38,047 bases of DNA from Candidatus Eiseniibacteriota bacterium (GCA_016215625.1 JACRIW010000068.1:1-38047); one strand, 5' to 3'. Positions 8,498 to 16,507 are shown, numbered from the stretch's first letter. Notes: generated from the letters alone by a model not told the origin. Translations and numbers: made by a program.

Positions 8498-9436
8498 ATG
8501 CGCAAAGACAAAGCTCTGGATCAGCACAGGGAAGTGGTGACGGCGCTTCGCCGCTACAACGCCGCGCTTGCGACCGCGCTGGGCGAGCACCCTCAGCGGG
8601 TCGAGGCCCTCGATCTCGACGGTACGAGAGAGAATCAGCTGCGCGGGCTAGCTGACTCGTTGGCCGATAAACTCGGCCTCGGTGACCGTTTCCGAGGACT
8701 TTGGCCAGAGGAGGGGGCGAAGTCGCTCCAGGACACGCTACCTGTTGACATCCTGAATGAATTCTTTCGGGCTAGGCATTCGGCCGTCGGTTTCACTCTT
8801 GATGCGGTAGCTCTCGGTGAAGTTATGCTCGCGATCGACAAGCGTATGCGTGAGATTTTCGCGACCGATCTAGTTAATGCGGACCGCGCTGGCCTGGAGG
8901 AAGAGTGGACTTCGCTTTGGGTCGATTTCCGACTTGTGTCTGCAAAGTTCTGGGAATCTGTAGCCACGGCCTCTCTGCGTCTATGCGCGGCGTACGATCG
9001 CACGGCGCAGCTTCTCGCGTTCATCTTCTTCAATGTCCGGAAGTTCGATAGAGATACGTATTCCGGCGTGATCGGTCAGCTGACAACGAACTACGCGCAA
9101 GAAGAACAGTTGTTCCGCGAGCAGCACGGTTGGCGTCAGATTCGCGCAACCATGGCGGAGGTAGAAGCTCTTCACTCGAGGCGCAATGCACTTACGCATA
9201 GCTCGACCCTAAGAGCGGGAGTCTGGCACCCTTCAGCGACGGCGGCCCCGGTTGCAAGTACTGCCCTCGAACGGATGCGCAGCAAGGCAGTCCAGCAGCG
9301 TGCACCGGACGAGGAGATGACTCGGCTTGTTAAGCACTGCGACACTCTTTCAGTTGTGCAGTTGGCCGCCCTCGATTTGTGCCATTTCGGGCTCGGGACA
9401 CTTAAGCTGTCTCCACTTCTGTTTCCGCCCCGGTAG
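8498..9436 (+). CDS. HEPN-type protein, predicted RNase-like
   Basis: Protein of 312 aa, alpha-helical, no signal peptide. Near the C-terminus it has SRRNALTH (R229-N-A-L-T-H234), matching the R-x4-6-H motif of HEPN ribonucleases with the polar residue after Arg. The preceding segment YDRTAQLLAFIFFNVRKFDRDTYSG also resembles stand-alone HEPN families such as the Cthe_2314 group. Start ATG follows TAGGAGG at ideal spacing. No nucleotidyltransferase (MNT) antitoxin gene is adjacent, so it is not a standard HEPN-MNT pair. The gene is clearly less GC-rich than the flanking core genes, which suggests acquisition. HEPN genes of this kind are common in defence and toxin loci, but function here is inference from one motif and overall helicity. 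Confidence 0.6.
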   Translation: MRKDKALDQHREVVTALRRYNAALATALGEHPQRVEALDLDGTRENQLRGLADSLADKLGLGDRFRGLWPEEGAKSLQDTLPVDILNEFFRARHSAVGFTLDAVALGEVMLAIDKRMREIFATDLVNADRAGLEEEWTSLWVDFRLVSAKFWESVATASLRLCAAYDRTAQLLAFIFFNVRKFDRDTYSGVIGQLTTNYAQEEQLFREQHGWRQIRATMAEVEALHSRRNALTHSSTLRAGVWHPSATAAPVASTALERMRSKAVQQRAPDEEMTRLVKHCDTLSVVQLAALDLCHFGLGTLKLSPLLFPPR

Positions 9437-9651
9437 GCAGCGGGCATGCGTCAGCTCAGCCGCACACGATTGGGCTGGTGGGACAAATGTGGAGGGGGCA
9501 CGCCGGGGTGCCGTTTCAGGCTTGCGGCATGTGTTCCGCGGGCGGCGCGCTTGGCTCAATACGCTCTGTGAATGTGGAACGCCGAGGTTGCTACCGACAC
9601 CGATCCGTCCGAGCAATGGAAGCCTGAAGCGATAATAGTAAGGAGACGCGT

Positions 9652-10350
9652 GTGATCAGATCATTTGCAGGGATCGTTACGCTCACCGTTGCATTGCTAT
9701 TCGCAGCCGGGTGCGCTGCTTCGCGGCCGGTCTTGACGGTAAGCGTGGTGGCCTATGCCGATCCAGACAAGCCGCAGCCACCACCACGTCGATTTGTAAC
9801 TGTCCCGATCGGGCTAACGGATGGGGGGGGGCTGCTTGAGAAGAACCTGTTGGCGCTGCTGCGTTCACGATTGGTCGCCTCAGGCTACCTGTACGATCCT
9901 GAGCATGCCGAGCTAGTCGTGACCGTCGTTGGCAGGACGATAGACTTCTCGCGCTATGTCCCACCTTCAACTCTTGACGTCGCTGTGCCTTCGACCCAGA
10001 CGACGATTACCAGTGGGACCGCTACGACATCTGATGGTGTGACTGTGCGCGGGGAGGCGACATCCTACACGACCGGTACCAGTGTTGTGCCCATCCGCAT
10101 ACCGGGACAGGTCGTAAATCAATGGTGGCGCTCAATCGCGGTCATGATTACCCCTGTAGCGATCGTAGATGGCAAGTACCAGATGGATGGAGAGCCTGTG
10201 TGGAATGGCTCAGCCCAGAGTTATGGCAAGAACCCCGACCTGTTAAGTGTGGCCCCGCAGCTCATTGATGAACTCATGGGGGAGTTCCCCGCCCGAAGCG
10301 GCAAGCCGAGAGATCGTCAGCTGATTCCGCCGGCTGGTATGGTGCCCTAG
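9652..10350 (+). CDS. Predicted lipoprotein, unknown function
   Basis: Protein of 232 aa starting at GTG, which has AAGGAG six bases upstream. The signal peptide ends in the lipobox LFAAGC, so it should be lipidated and periplasmic or outer-membrane attached. The mature part has a LLRSRLVASGYLYDPEHAELVVTVV stretch reminiscent of DUF4136-type lipoproteins (a RL...G..YD..ADLLV pattern), followed by a Ser/Thr-rich section and QWWRSIAVMITP. The resemblance is weak and not enough to name it. It is the second gene of the accessory stretch, 215 bp after the HEPN gene and probably separately expressed. Base use is lower in GC than in the core genes. Confidence 0.6.
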   Translation: MIRSFAGIVTLTVALLFAAGCAASRPVLTVSVVAYADPDKPQPPPRRFVTVPIGLTDGGGLLEKNLLALLRSRLVASGYLYDPEHAELVVTVVGRTIDFSRYVPPSTLDVAVPSTQTTITSGTATTSDGVTVRGEATSYTTGTSVVPIRIPGQVVNQWWRSIAVMITPVAIVDGKYQMDGEPVWNGSAQSYGKNPDLLSVAPQLIDELMGEFPARSGKPRDRQLIPPAGMVP

Positions 10351-10818
10351 AAACTGATCAGGGCCGCGAAGGTAGCCGGTGGTTGATACGCGCACGCGCA
10401 TGGCTGGTGGGAGCAACGACCGCGCGGTTGTGCAGGTCGCCACAATAGCCAACCGAATGCCCGACTGTTGGGCCTCCTATGATTCACGGCGGTGAACCGC
10501 CCGGACACCCTTGGTTAGATAACGGATAACTCAAAGACACTGGCCAGCAGTGGTCAGGAGTGGACAGCCGGGGGTTTTCTTGCGAGCCAGCGAGAAAACC
10601 CCTTGCGGCTTTCCAGGGCGCGGGCATAGCTTGCGCGCGTGAAGTTTGAATCACCCGTAGTTGAATGGGTGAGGCGACGGGCAGATTCGGCAGCTGGGCT
10701 GCGAGTCTGAACGCCGCGTGGGCGGCGGTAGCAGCACCTTGGAGGGGGCCGCCAACTTCCCCGCCGCACGTCGACCACTAACCGTGGCGCAAGCATTGCG
10801 CGAGATTAGGACACAAGA
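10351..10818. other. 468-bp gap rich in stem-loops
   Basis: No gene is recognised. Hairpins by eye: 10458-10472 (GCCCGA/TTGGGC), 10571-10602 (10-bp stem GGGGTTTTCT/AGAAAACCCC, 12-nt loop), 10618-10638 (GCGCG/CGCGC), 10651-10672 (TCACCC/GGGTGA), 10682-10709 (CAGATTC-G-GCAGC with GCTGC-GAGTCTG, 12 pairs including one U-G, 3-nt loop) and 10721-10753 (GGCGGC/GCCGCC). The density suggests a structured RNA or a regulatory leader of the next lipoprotein gene. I could not match it to any riboswitch or tRNA. Confidence 0.35.
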
Positions 10819-11256
10819 ATGCCATTCCAGCTGCGCGCCGTGTTGGCAATAACCGCCACGCTCGTGGCCCTGCTAGCAGTGGGGTGCGAGCAGCCCACTG
10901 CGCCGAAGCCGCAGAACCATCCTCCAGTTGTTCATTCAATCGTTGGGTTCCCTCCGGTTCTTGTTCCGGGCGACTCCGCCATCGTTGTGTGCAGCGTCAC
11001 CGATGCGGATGGTGATACCTTGATTTACGACTGGTATTCCAACGCACAAATCAAAGTGCCAGGGGAAGTCGACAATCTCTTGGAAAATACCAGAACGAAC
11101 GTTATGAAGGTCTTCACCGGAACACGCTTCGGCGATCCGGACACCGGAGTGGTTACATGTGTAATCTATGACCGCAAGGGTGGAGCGGCGATGGGGAGGG
11201 TGTTCTTCCTGCTCACCAACTCGCCCGCGACTCGTATGCACCCGTACTTGCCTTAG
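10819..11256 (+). CDS. Predicted lipoprotein with PKD/Ig-like domain
   Basis: Protein of 145 aa with a signal peptide ending LLAVGC (lipobox). After a Pro-rich linker (NHPPVV) comes one Ig/PKD-like beta-sandwich: VPGDSAIVVCSVTDADGDTLIYDWYSN, the usual signature of such domains in surface proteins. No enzyme motif. Weak binding site (AGGA) before the ATG. It is followed 20 nt later by a small reading frame that an insertion sequence has interrupted, so the two may have formed an operon. Ligand or partner unknown. Confidence 0.6.
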   Translation: MPFQLRAVLAITATLVALLAVGCEQPTAPKPQNHPPVVHSIVGFPPVLVPGDSAIVVCSVTDADGDTLIYDWYSNAQIKVPGEVDNLLENTRTNVMKVFTGTRFGDPDTGVVTCVIYDRKGGAAMGRVFFLLTNSPATRMHPYLP

Positions 11257-11275
11257 CCCCAGTAGGGGGCCGCGC

Positions 11276-11376
11276 ATGAAGCGTGCGCCTATGGTTGTGC
11301 GACTCGCAAAGCTAGGCGCTGGCCTCATTGGTGTCGCGGCAGTGTTGGCCTTCGTTAGAGAGCGGATAACTGAGTT
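11276..11376 (+). pseudogene. 5' remnant of a small membrane-protein gene cut by IS3-type element
   Basis: An ATG behind a G-rich binding site opens a frame reading MKRAPMVVRLAKLGAGLIGV, then AAVLAFVRERITEF, a typical basic start plus one hydrophobic helix. The frame runs straight into the left terminal repeat of the insertion sequence at 11377, so the gene is broken. Its 3' part is not identifiable with confidence on the other side of the element. Confidence 0.45.
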
Positions 11377-11401
11377 TGGAGTTCCCAGGATTCAGTGGAC
11401 A
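11377..11401. repeat. Left terminal inverted repeat of IS3-type element
   Basis: This 25-bp end pairs with 12344-12368 with four mismatches, all in the central six bases. It overlaps the stop codon of the transposase gene. Confidence 0.8.
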
Positions 11402-12315
11402 CCCTGGGGCCGCACCTTATGGGCATCTTCGAACTGCTCGGGGCTCACACCCCCAAGATGCCCGTGGCGGCGTGAGCGATTGTAGAACGCCACGATGTAG
11501 TCGGCCACGTCAGCTCTAGCCAGTTCGCGATTCTTGTAGATCTGCTTCTTGATCCGCTCCTTCTTCAGGCTGCCGAAGAAGGACTCCACAACCGCGTTGT
11601 CCCAGCAGTTGCCCTTGCGGCTCATGCTCGGCTCGAGATGGTTCGAGAGGCAAAAGCGCCGCCATGCATCACTGCCGAACTGCGTGCCCTGATCCGAGTG
11701 CATGATCGTGCCGCGGGGCCGCCGACGCCGCACTGCCATTAGGACGGCGTCGAGCACGAGCTCGCGGTGAATCGTAGGGCGCGTGGACCAGCCGACGATC
11801 TTGCGCGAGAACAGATCCATGACGACGGCGAGAAACAGCCAGCCCTGCCAGGTCCGGATGTAGGTGATGTCGGTCACCCACGCCTTGTTCGGACGCGTCA
11901 CAGTAAACTGCCGCTTGAGCAGGTTCGGCACGAGGACGGCCGGCTTGCCGACAGACCAGCGCCGGGTACGGTAGCCATGCAAGGCGCGCATCCTGTTCTC
12001 GCGCATGAGCCGCGCGACGCGATGCTTGCTGCACGTCTCCCCGGCCTCGCGGAGGTCGAGGAATACGCGCGGCGCGCCGTAGACGCCTTGGCTCGCTTCG
12101 AACGAAGCGCGGATCAGGCGAAGAAGTCGGGCGTCTTCTTGGGCCCGGTTCGATACCGGCTGCTTCAGCCACTCGTAATAGCCGCTCGAAGCAACACCGA
12201 GCAGGCGGCACATCCTCTGGACGCTGTGCACTTCGCTATTGGCCTTGATGAACTCGTACGTCTGGCGAACTCGACCGGCAATCGGCTGCGTGGACACATG
12301 CGTGGACATGGGCAT
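11392..12315 (-). CDS. IS3 family OrfB-type transposase
   Basis: Protein of 307 aa with the HTH_21 segment near the N-terminus (MCRLLGVASSGYYEWLKQP) and an rve integrase core. The DDE triad is visible: Asp in AWVTDITYIRT, Asp in MHSDQGTQFGS and Glu in NAVVESFFGSLKKE. The C-terminal YIVAFYNRSRRHGHLGGVSPEQFE is typical of the family. It starts at ATG behind GGGAGG, and a TAG lies in frame six codons upstream, so it cannot be made as an OrfAB frameshift product from this copy. Intact catalytic residues, but without OrfA transposition activity is doubtful unless helped in trans. Confidence 0.9.
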   Translation of the reverse strand: MPMSTHVSTQPIAGRVRQTYEFIKANSEVHSVQRMCRLLGVASSGYYEWLKQPVSNRAQEDARLLRLIRASFEASQGVYGAPRVFLDLREAGETCSKHRVARLMRENRMRALHGYRTRRWSVGKPAVLVPNLLKRQFTVTRPNKAWVTDITYIRTWQGWLFLAVVMDLFSRKIVGWSTRPTIHRELVLDAVLMAVRRRRPRGTIMHSDQGTQFGSDAWRRFCLSNHLEPSMSRKGNCWDNAVVESFFGSLKKERIKKQIYKNRELARADVADYIVAFYNRSRRHGHLGGVSPEQFEDAHKVRPQGVH

Positions 12316-12343
12316 AGCCCTCCCTGGTTGCTAGGATGCCAGC

Positions 12344-12368
12344 TGTCCACAAAACACTGGGAACTCCA
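12344..12368. repeat. Right terminal inverted repeat of IS3-type element
   Basis: This 25-bp end is the inverted partner of 11377-11401. The outer twelve bases and inner seven bases are identical in both ends. Confidence 0.8.
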
Positions 12369-12463
12369 TCACGCCAACCCGCCTGACACCCGCTTAACCG
12401 AAACCGCGCCAGCGCGGGTGAACTCGCACGTCGCCACCGCGCTCGCCTTCACACCCGAACGAA

Positions 12464-12502
12464 AGAAGCGCCCCGACGTTCTACCGACGTCGGGGCGCTT
12501 CT
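12464..12502 (-). terminator. Strong intrinsic terminator of FG-GAP gene
   Basis: A perfect 16-bp stem (12464-12479 with 12487-12502) encloses a 7-nt loop and is followed on the minus strand by TTTCGTTCG. It lies 24 nt after the stop codon of the FG-GAP gene. Confidence 0.85.
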
Positions 12503-12525
12503 CTCATCGTCACCAGCGCGCCACC

Positions 12526-14622
12526 TCAGTTCCCGATGTGCACCATCTTCCGCGTCTGCTTCACGCCGTCGGCGCGCACTTCGTAGAACATCACGCCGTT
12601 CGGTGCGGCGTGGCCCTGCGCGTCGCGGCCGTCCCACTTCACGGCGTGGCTGCCCGCGGGCAGGCGTTGGTCGAGTCGGCGCACCAAGCGGCCGCTCGCG
12701 TCGTAGATCGCGATGCCCACCACACCCTCACTTCGCGTCGAGAACTGCAGCGACGTCGTCGAGCGGAACGGGTTCGGCGAACTGGTCAGCACGACAGGCG
12801 CGGGCAGGTCGCGCCCGTACTCGACGCCCACCACGCCCGTCCACCCCACGAGCCGCGTGCCGCCGGCGTCTGCGGCGACGAACTCGTCAACGCCGTCGTG
12901 GTCCACGTCGAGCACAGCGGAAGTCGTGCCGACCCCGGTCCACTGGGGCACGTCGGTCGAGGCGACGAAGAGCAACGAACCGTTCGAGCTGCGCAGGCGC
13001 AGGTTGTCCTGCGTCATCTCGAGCAGCTCGCTCGCGCCGGGCGTCCGGAAGGGGCCGTCCGCGTAACTGGCCGGCTCATCCTGGTGCGAGTACAGCTGCG
13101 CGTAGCTCGAGCCGTTCCAGCGATAGCAGGTCGACAGCCGCGTCGGACCGAAGAAGCGCGTGAACAGCAGCTCGTACCGTCCGTCGTGATCGAAGTCGAT
13201 CGGGGCGAGTCCCGCGTTGGGTTCGCTGAAGAGCGGGAACTCCGCGCGCACCGCGCCGGTCAGCGGGTCCAACAGTGCGTAGTGATTGTCGCTGTTGCTG
13301 AGGACGATCAGGGCCTCGTTCGCATTGCCGTCGGTCCTGGGCGCCATTCCCACATGACGCCACGCGGCCGAGGACCACGTCTGCACGTAACTGCCGGCCA
13401 CGTGGCGCACGACCCGCAGGGTGTTGTCGTCCTGGATCACCAGATCGAAGACGCTGTCGTGATTCAGGTCGACTTGAGCGACTCTCGGCGCCACGCCCGA
13501 CCAGCCGGGAATGGCGGTGGCCGCGCGGAACAGCAGGTTGCCGTTCATGTCACGCAGCAGGAGGTCGTGCTGTTTCTGCACGAAGTACTCCCACTGGTTC
13601 GGGAGCCGCGTCTGCAGGGGATACGCCGTCTCGGCACTGTCAGCGACCGAGAACATCGTCGCGTAGCTCCCGGTCGACCACTGGAACGCATGCAGCAACG
13701 GCGTCACGCCCGGAGCGGCCGGGCGGACCCCGAAGACTTCCCTGCGACCGTCACCGTCGATGTCGAACGCATTCACCTGGGCGTTCTCGGTGAACTTGAA
13801 CTCGGGAAGCGACAGATCCGTCGCGCCGGTCTGCCCGTCGAACAGCGCGTAGTGCCCGTCGAGCGTGTTCCAGCCGAACATCTCGATCTGCGGATCGCCG
13901 TCGGTGTTCTCGCCACCGTTCAGGAACCAGCTCGTCGTGGACCACGTCGGCACGAAGGCGCCGTTCCAGTTGAAGAACTGCGTTCGGATGTCGCTCGAGA
14001 ACATGTGCTGGACCACGCCCAGCTCGTCGATCCCGTCGGCGTCGATGTCCAGGCTGAACGCCGAGACTTCCACGCCCGTCCACGCGCCGATCGCGGTCGA
14101 AGCGCGCAACAGCACGTTGCCGGCCATGTCGCGCACGCGCACGTCGGTGTCCGACATCTCGAGCAGCTCGACCTGCGAAGGACTGCGCAGGCTGCAGAAG
14201 CCGACCACGCTCATGGGATCGCTGTGCGCGAAGAGTTGCGTCCAGCCGCCCGGCGTCCACTTGATGACGCGCATCAGCGGAACCACCGGACCGCCGCCGC
14301 GCCGGTAGAGAACCAGCTCGAGGCGAGCGTCGTTGTCGATGTCCCGGGCGAGCACGTCGGCGTCACCGTGCAGGAACTCCGGAAAGCCGATCTCGACCGC
14401 ACCCGTGAGCCCGTCCAGCAGGAGCATCGTGTTGTCGCGCACGTCGTGGAACAGCAGCTCGTCCTGCGGATCGGTGTCGGTATTGCCCACGATGCGGTCG
14501 AAGGCCAGGTAGGGCTGATGCCACTTCGGCGCGAACTCGCCGGCGTGAGCGGAGAGTGGCGACGTCAGGAATGTGGCGTGCAACAGGGCGAGCAGGGCGC
14601 GGCCCTGAAGGGTCCGAGGCAT
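12526..14622 (-). CDS. Secreted FG-GAP/VCBS-repeat protein with FlgD-Ig-like tail
   Basis: The chosen start (14622) has GGAG nine bases upstream and opens directly on a signal peptide (RALLALLHATFLTSPLSAHA); a longer frame to 14808 lacks both. The 698-aa protein consists of repeated units with Asp-rich loops such as DTDPQDELLFHD, DIDNDARLELVLY, DIDADGIDELGVV, DIDGDGRREVFGV and DFDHDGRYELLF. These are calcium-binding FG-GAP/VCBS blades of a beta-propeller like those in integrin alpha chains. The last 85 residues are the FlgD-Ig-like module (SSPNPFRS, YDASGRLVRRL, KWDGRDAQ, MFYEVRADG). Likely secreted or cell-surface protein. Transcribed alone, with a strong terminator, and divergent from the aldo-keto reductase. 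Confidence 0.88.
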   Translation of the reverse strand: MPRTLQGRALLALLHATFLTSPLSAHAGEFAPKWHQPYLAFDRIVGNTDTDPQDELLFHDVRDNTMLLLDGLTGAVEIGFPEFLHGDADVLARDIDNDARLELVLYRRGGGPVVPLMRVIKWTPGGWTQLFAHSDPMSVVGFCSLRSPSQVELLEMSDTDVRVRDMAGNVLLRASTAIGAWTGVEVSAFSLDIDADGIDELGVVQHMFSSDIRTQFFNWNGAFVPTWSTTSWFLNGGENTDGDPQIEMFGWNTLDGHYALFDGQTGATDLSLPEFKFTENAQVNAFDIDGDGRREVFGVRPAAPGVTPLLHAFQWSTGSYATMFSVADSAETAYPLQTRLPNQWEYFVQKQHDLLLRDMNGNLLFRAATAIPGWSGVAPRVAQVDLNHDSVFDLVIQDDNTLRVVRHVAGSYVQTWSSAAWRHVGMAPRTDGNANEALIVLSNSDNHYALLDPLTGAVRAEFPLFSEPNAGLAPIDFDHDGRYELLFTRFFGPTRLSTCYRWNGSSYAQLYSHQDEPASYADGPFRTPGASELLEMTQDNLRLRSSNGSLLFVASTDVPQWTGVGTTSAVLDVDHDGVDEFVAADAGGTRLVGWTGVVGVEYGRDLPAPVVLTSSPNPFRSTTSLQFSTRSEGVVGIAIYDASGRLVRRLDQRLPAGSHAVKWDGRDAQGHAAPNGVMFYEVRADGVKQTRKMVHIGN

Positions 14623-14766
14623 GGAAGTTCTCCGGCGAGCAGGGTGGCGGCGAACCCGCGGTACGCCTCGGGATCGGATGGAGCGGAAAGGTTCACACGC
14701 GGCCATGCGTGTGTCACGACATTTCCGCCGGGGCCCGGCGTTGCAAGAGTGTTTTCGCGCCGCGGT

Positions 14767-14776
14767 GCTAGATTCC
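14767..14776 (+). promoter_or_regulatory. Candidate -10 box of the aldo-keto reductase gene
   Basis: GCTAGATTCC lies 49 nt before the start codon. The same box with one change (GCTACATTCC) precedes the formate dehydrogenase operon by 39 nt, and GATATTCC forms the -10 of two of the three small RNA units. A -35 at normal spacing is not obvious here. Confidence 0.4.
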
Positions 14777-14825
14777 GGGCGACTCGTGCTCCTGTTCGAC
14801 GTTCGCACTCTTCCGGAGCTCCCCC

Positions 14826-15770
14826 GTGAAATTACAGTCCATCGGTACGTCCTCGCTCACCACGACGCGCCTCGCGTACGGATGCATGCGCGTCACCGCG
14901 TTCACGCCGCGCGATCGCTTCACGCCCGAGCTCGAGGCCGCGGGGCGGCGCGCGATCGTCACCGCGTACGAAGCCGGTTACACGCACTTCGATCACGCCG
15001 ACATCTACGGCAACGGGCTGTGCGAGGAAGTGTTCGGCCGCGTGCTGCGCGACGTGAGCGGCATGCGCGAGCGCATCGTGATCGGCAGCAAGTGCGGCAT
15101 CCGCTGGCAGGGCGATCCCACGCCGAGCGCGCCGCACCGCTGGGACTTCTCGCGCGAGCACATCGTCTGGTCGTGCGAGCAGTCGCTCAAGCGCCTCGGC
15201 ATCGAGCAGCTCGATCTGTACATGCTGCACCGGCCCGACTTTCTCGCGGATCCGGACGAGATCGCCGCAGCGTTCACGCAGCTGAAGGCGCAGGGCAAGG
15301 TGCGCGAGTTCGGCGTCAGCAACTTCCGGCCGTCGCTGCTCGCGGCCGTGCAGCACGCGTGCCCGATGCCGCTCGTGTGCAACCAGGTCGAGATCCATTT
15401 GGGGCGGCTCGACTGCTTCGAGGACGGCACGCTCGATCAGTGCCTGCAGCAGCGCGTGACGCCCGTGTCGTGGAGCCCGCTCGCCGGCGGCATGCTGGGC
15501 GACGGCGGCTGGCCGGACGATTCGCATCCGCGCGCGCACACGCTGCGCGAGCTGATCGGCACGCTCGACCACTTCGCGCGCGAGTACGGCGTGAGCCGCA
15601 CGGTGGTCACGCTCGCGTGGCTGCTCAAGCACCCCGCCGGCATCGTCCCGCTCGTCGGGAGCGCGAACCCCGACCGCATCCGCGACGCCGTCCGCGCCGA
15701 CTCCCTCGAGATGTCCCGCGAGGACTGGTACACGATCCTCCGCGCGGCAAGGGGCGCGGGGTTGCCGTAG
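14826..15770 (+). CDS. Aldo/keto reductase (YdhF-like)
   Basis: Protein of 314 aa, a complete TIM-barrel aldo/keto reductase. The catalytic tetrad is present: Asp56 in HFDHADIYG, Tyr61, Lys89 in IGSKCG and His135 in YMLHRPD. The NADPH-binding end is visible as VSWSPLAGG and PLVGSANPDRIRDA. The spacing and the YGCMRV start resemble the E. coli YdhF-type oxidoreductases. It starts at GTG with GGAG seven bases upstream. The expected reaction is NADPH-dependent reduction of a carbonyl; the substrate cannot be told. It is convergent with the first NYN gene, with only 3 nt between the stop codons, so the transcripts overlap unless one ends inside the other gene. Confidence 0.93.
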   Translation: MKLQSIGTSSLTTTRLAYGCMRVTAFTPRDRFTPELEAAGRRAIVTAYEAGYTHFDHADIYGNGLCEEVFGRVLRDVSGMRERIVIGSKCGIRWQGDPTPSAPHRWDFSREHIVWSCEQSLKRLGIEQLDLYMLHRPDFLADPDEIAAAFTQLKAQGKVREFGVSNFRPSLLAAVQHACPMPLVCNQVEIHLGRLDCFEDGTLDQCLQQRVTPVSWSPLAGGMLGDGGWPDDSHPRAHTLRELIGTLDHFAREYGVSRTVVTLAWLLKHPAGIVPLVGSANPDRIRDAVRADSLEMSREDWYTILRAARGAGLP

Positions 15771-15773
15771 GGG

Positions 15774-16415
15774 CTACCAGCCGGCGGGTTTGTGGATGAG
15801 GCGGCCTGATTGGGTCATGAGCGGCGTCGGGAGTTGGCAGCGGCCGTAGTGCTCGGCTGTGAGTTTGAAGTGGGCGGATGCCGCGAGCTTCAATTCGTCG
15901 CTGTGCCTTGCGTAGGGGAATCCGGCAATGACCCGTCTCGATGGGAACAGCCGTCGCGCCGTGCGCACGGCAGGTGCGAGGTCAGAGTCGCCGCTCACGA
16001 GCACAACCGCTTCGCACCGGTCCTCGAAGAAGCACTCGAGCATCGTGGTCGCGATCGCGACGTCCGTCTCCTTCTCTTCGTACTGAACGGTTCGTGCAAA
16101 GCACTTTGAGCAGTGGTGTGGGCGGCGCTTGAAGTGTCCAAGCTCGACCTCGACTCCGAGCGCGAGCATGGCATCGAGGTATCGTGAGTGGCGTTCAATG
16201 GTGCCCGGGCTGGTGCCTTCGCGATGTCGCGCCAACGCGCTGAAGAGAACCACTCGACTCAGTTCTGCCTGTCCACCGACGATGCTGAGCAGACCTTGGC
16301 AGAGGCGAGGAAGGTCGAGCCACTTCGTGCTCGATCCGCCCGTGCGCAAGCGAGCAGCGCAAAGTGAGTGGTAGAGGTTGAAGCCATCCACGAGGAAGAC
16401 CGTTCGTGTGCTCAT
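15774..16415 (-). CDS. NYN-domain (LabA/PIN-like) ribonuclease, copy 1
   Basis: Protein of 213 aa filling one NYN domain. The acidic residues of the PIN-like active site are all present: Asp in FLVDGFNLYHSL (start), Asp in YEEKETDVAIA and Asp-x-Asp in VLVSGDSDLAPA. A CSKC pair precedes the ETDV motif, as in many NYN proteins. The protein ends in KPAGW; the paralogue at 35662 ends in RPPGW. I chose the ATG at 16415 because the NYN fold begins eight residues later; upstream sequence is occupied by a terminator hairpin. NYN proteins are predicted metal-dependent endoribonucleases. Two small RNA units in tandem stand directly upstream and their last terminator ends 22 nt before the start codon, so the gene depends on read-through or on an unseen start site. 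Confidence 0.88.
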   Translation of the reverse strand: MSTRTVFLVDGFNLYHSLCAARLRTGGSSTKWLDLPRLCQGLLSIVGGQAELSRVVLFSALARHREGTSPGTIERHSRYLDAMLALGVEVELGHFKRRPHHCSKCFARTVQYEEKETDVAIATTMLECFFEDRCEAVVLVSGDSDLAPAVRTARRLFPSRRVIAGFPYARHSDELKLAASAHFKLTAEHYGRCQLPTPLMTQSGRLIHKPAGW

Positions 16416-16437
16416 CTGCCTGCAGGCGGGGGCAGGC

Positions 16438-16501
16438 AAGAAAAATCCCCCGGGCCGCAACCACGGGGGGGGCCGGGGAGCTGTCGCTCCATCGGCGGGG
16501 T
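16438..16501 (-). ncRNA. Candidate small RNA unit A (proximal to NYN copy 1)
   Basis: About 64 nt from a predicted start at 16501 to the T-run at 16445-16438. Hairpin 1 (16495-16473) is a three-pair base CCG/CGG, a bulged A, a mismatch, five pairs and a GACA tetraloop. Hairpin 2 (16469-16447) is CCCCCG/CGGGGG followed by ATTTTTCTT, an intrinsic terminator. Same plan as units C and B, with different stem sequences. The terminator ends 22 nt before the NYN start codon. Confidence 0.65.
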
Positions 16502-16507
16502 ACGGGG

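Larger units (their letters stand above)
11377..12368 (-). mobile_element. IS3-type insertion sequence, 992 bp, without orfA
   Basis: The element is bounded by imperfect 25-bp terminal inverted repeats (21 of 25 identical) that begin TGGAGTTCCCAG and end GTGGACA. The only gene is an OrfB-type transposase. IS3 elements usually measure 1.2-1.5 kb and carry orfA upstream of orfB; only about 50 bp separate the orfB start from the right end here, so orfA is absent. No short target duplication is seen at the junctions, so the insertion is old or rearranged. Confidence 0.8.

Noticed and set aside
10515..10534. GTTAGATAACGG as an integron attC core, with a similar 20-mer at 11354-11373, suggesting a gene-cassette array
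   Set aside because: The second site ends GTTAGAG, which breaks GTTRRRY, and lies inside a reading frame; no proper paired R/L boxes are found after the other genes; a 17-of-20 match is expected by chance in a window of this size.
10641..10672. TTTGAATC as the T-loop of a tRNA
   Set aside because: The flanking bases cannot form a T-stem, and no acceptor or anticodon arm is present.
11767..14829. A 1020-aa open frame on the plus strand
   Set aside because: It is the mirror of the transposase and FG-GAP genes on the other strand, rich in Arg/His/Ala without domain features; a GC-rich antisense artefact.
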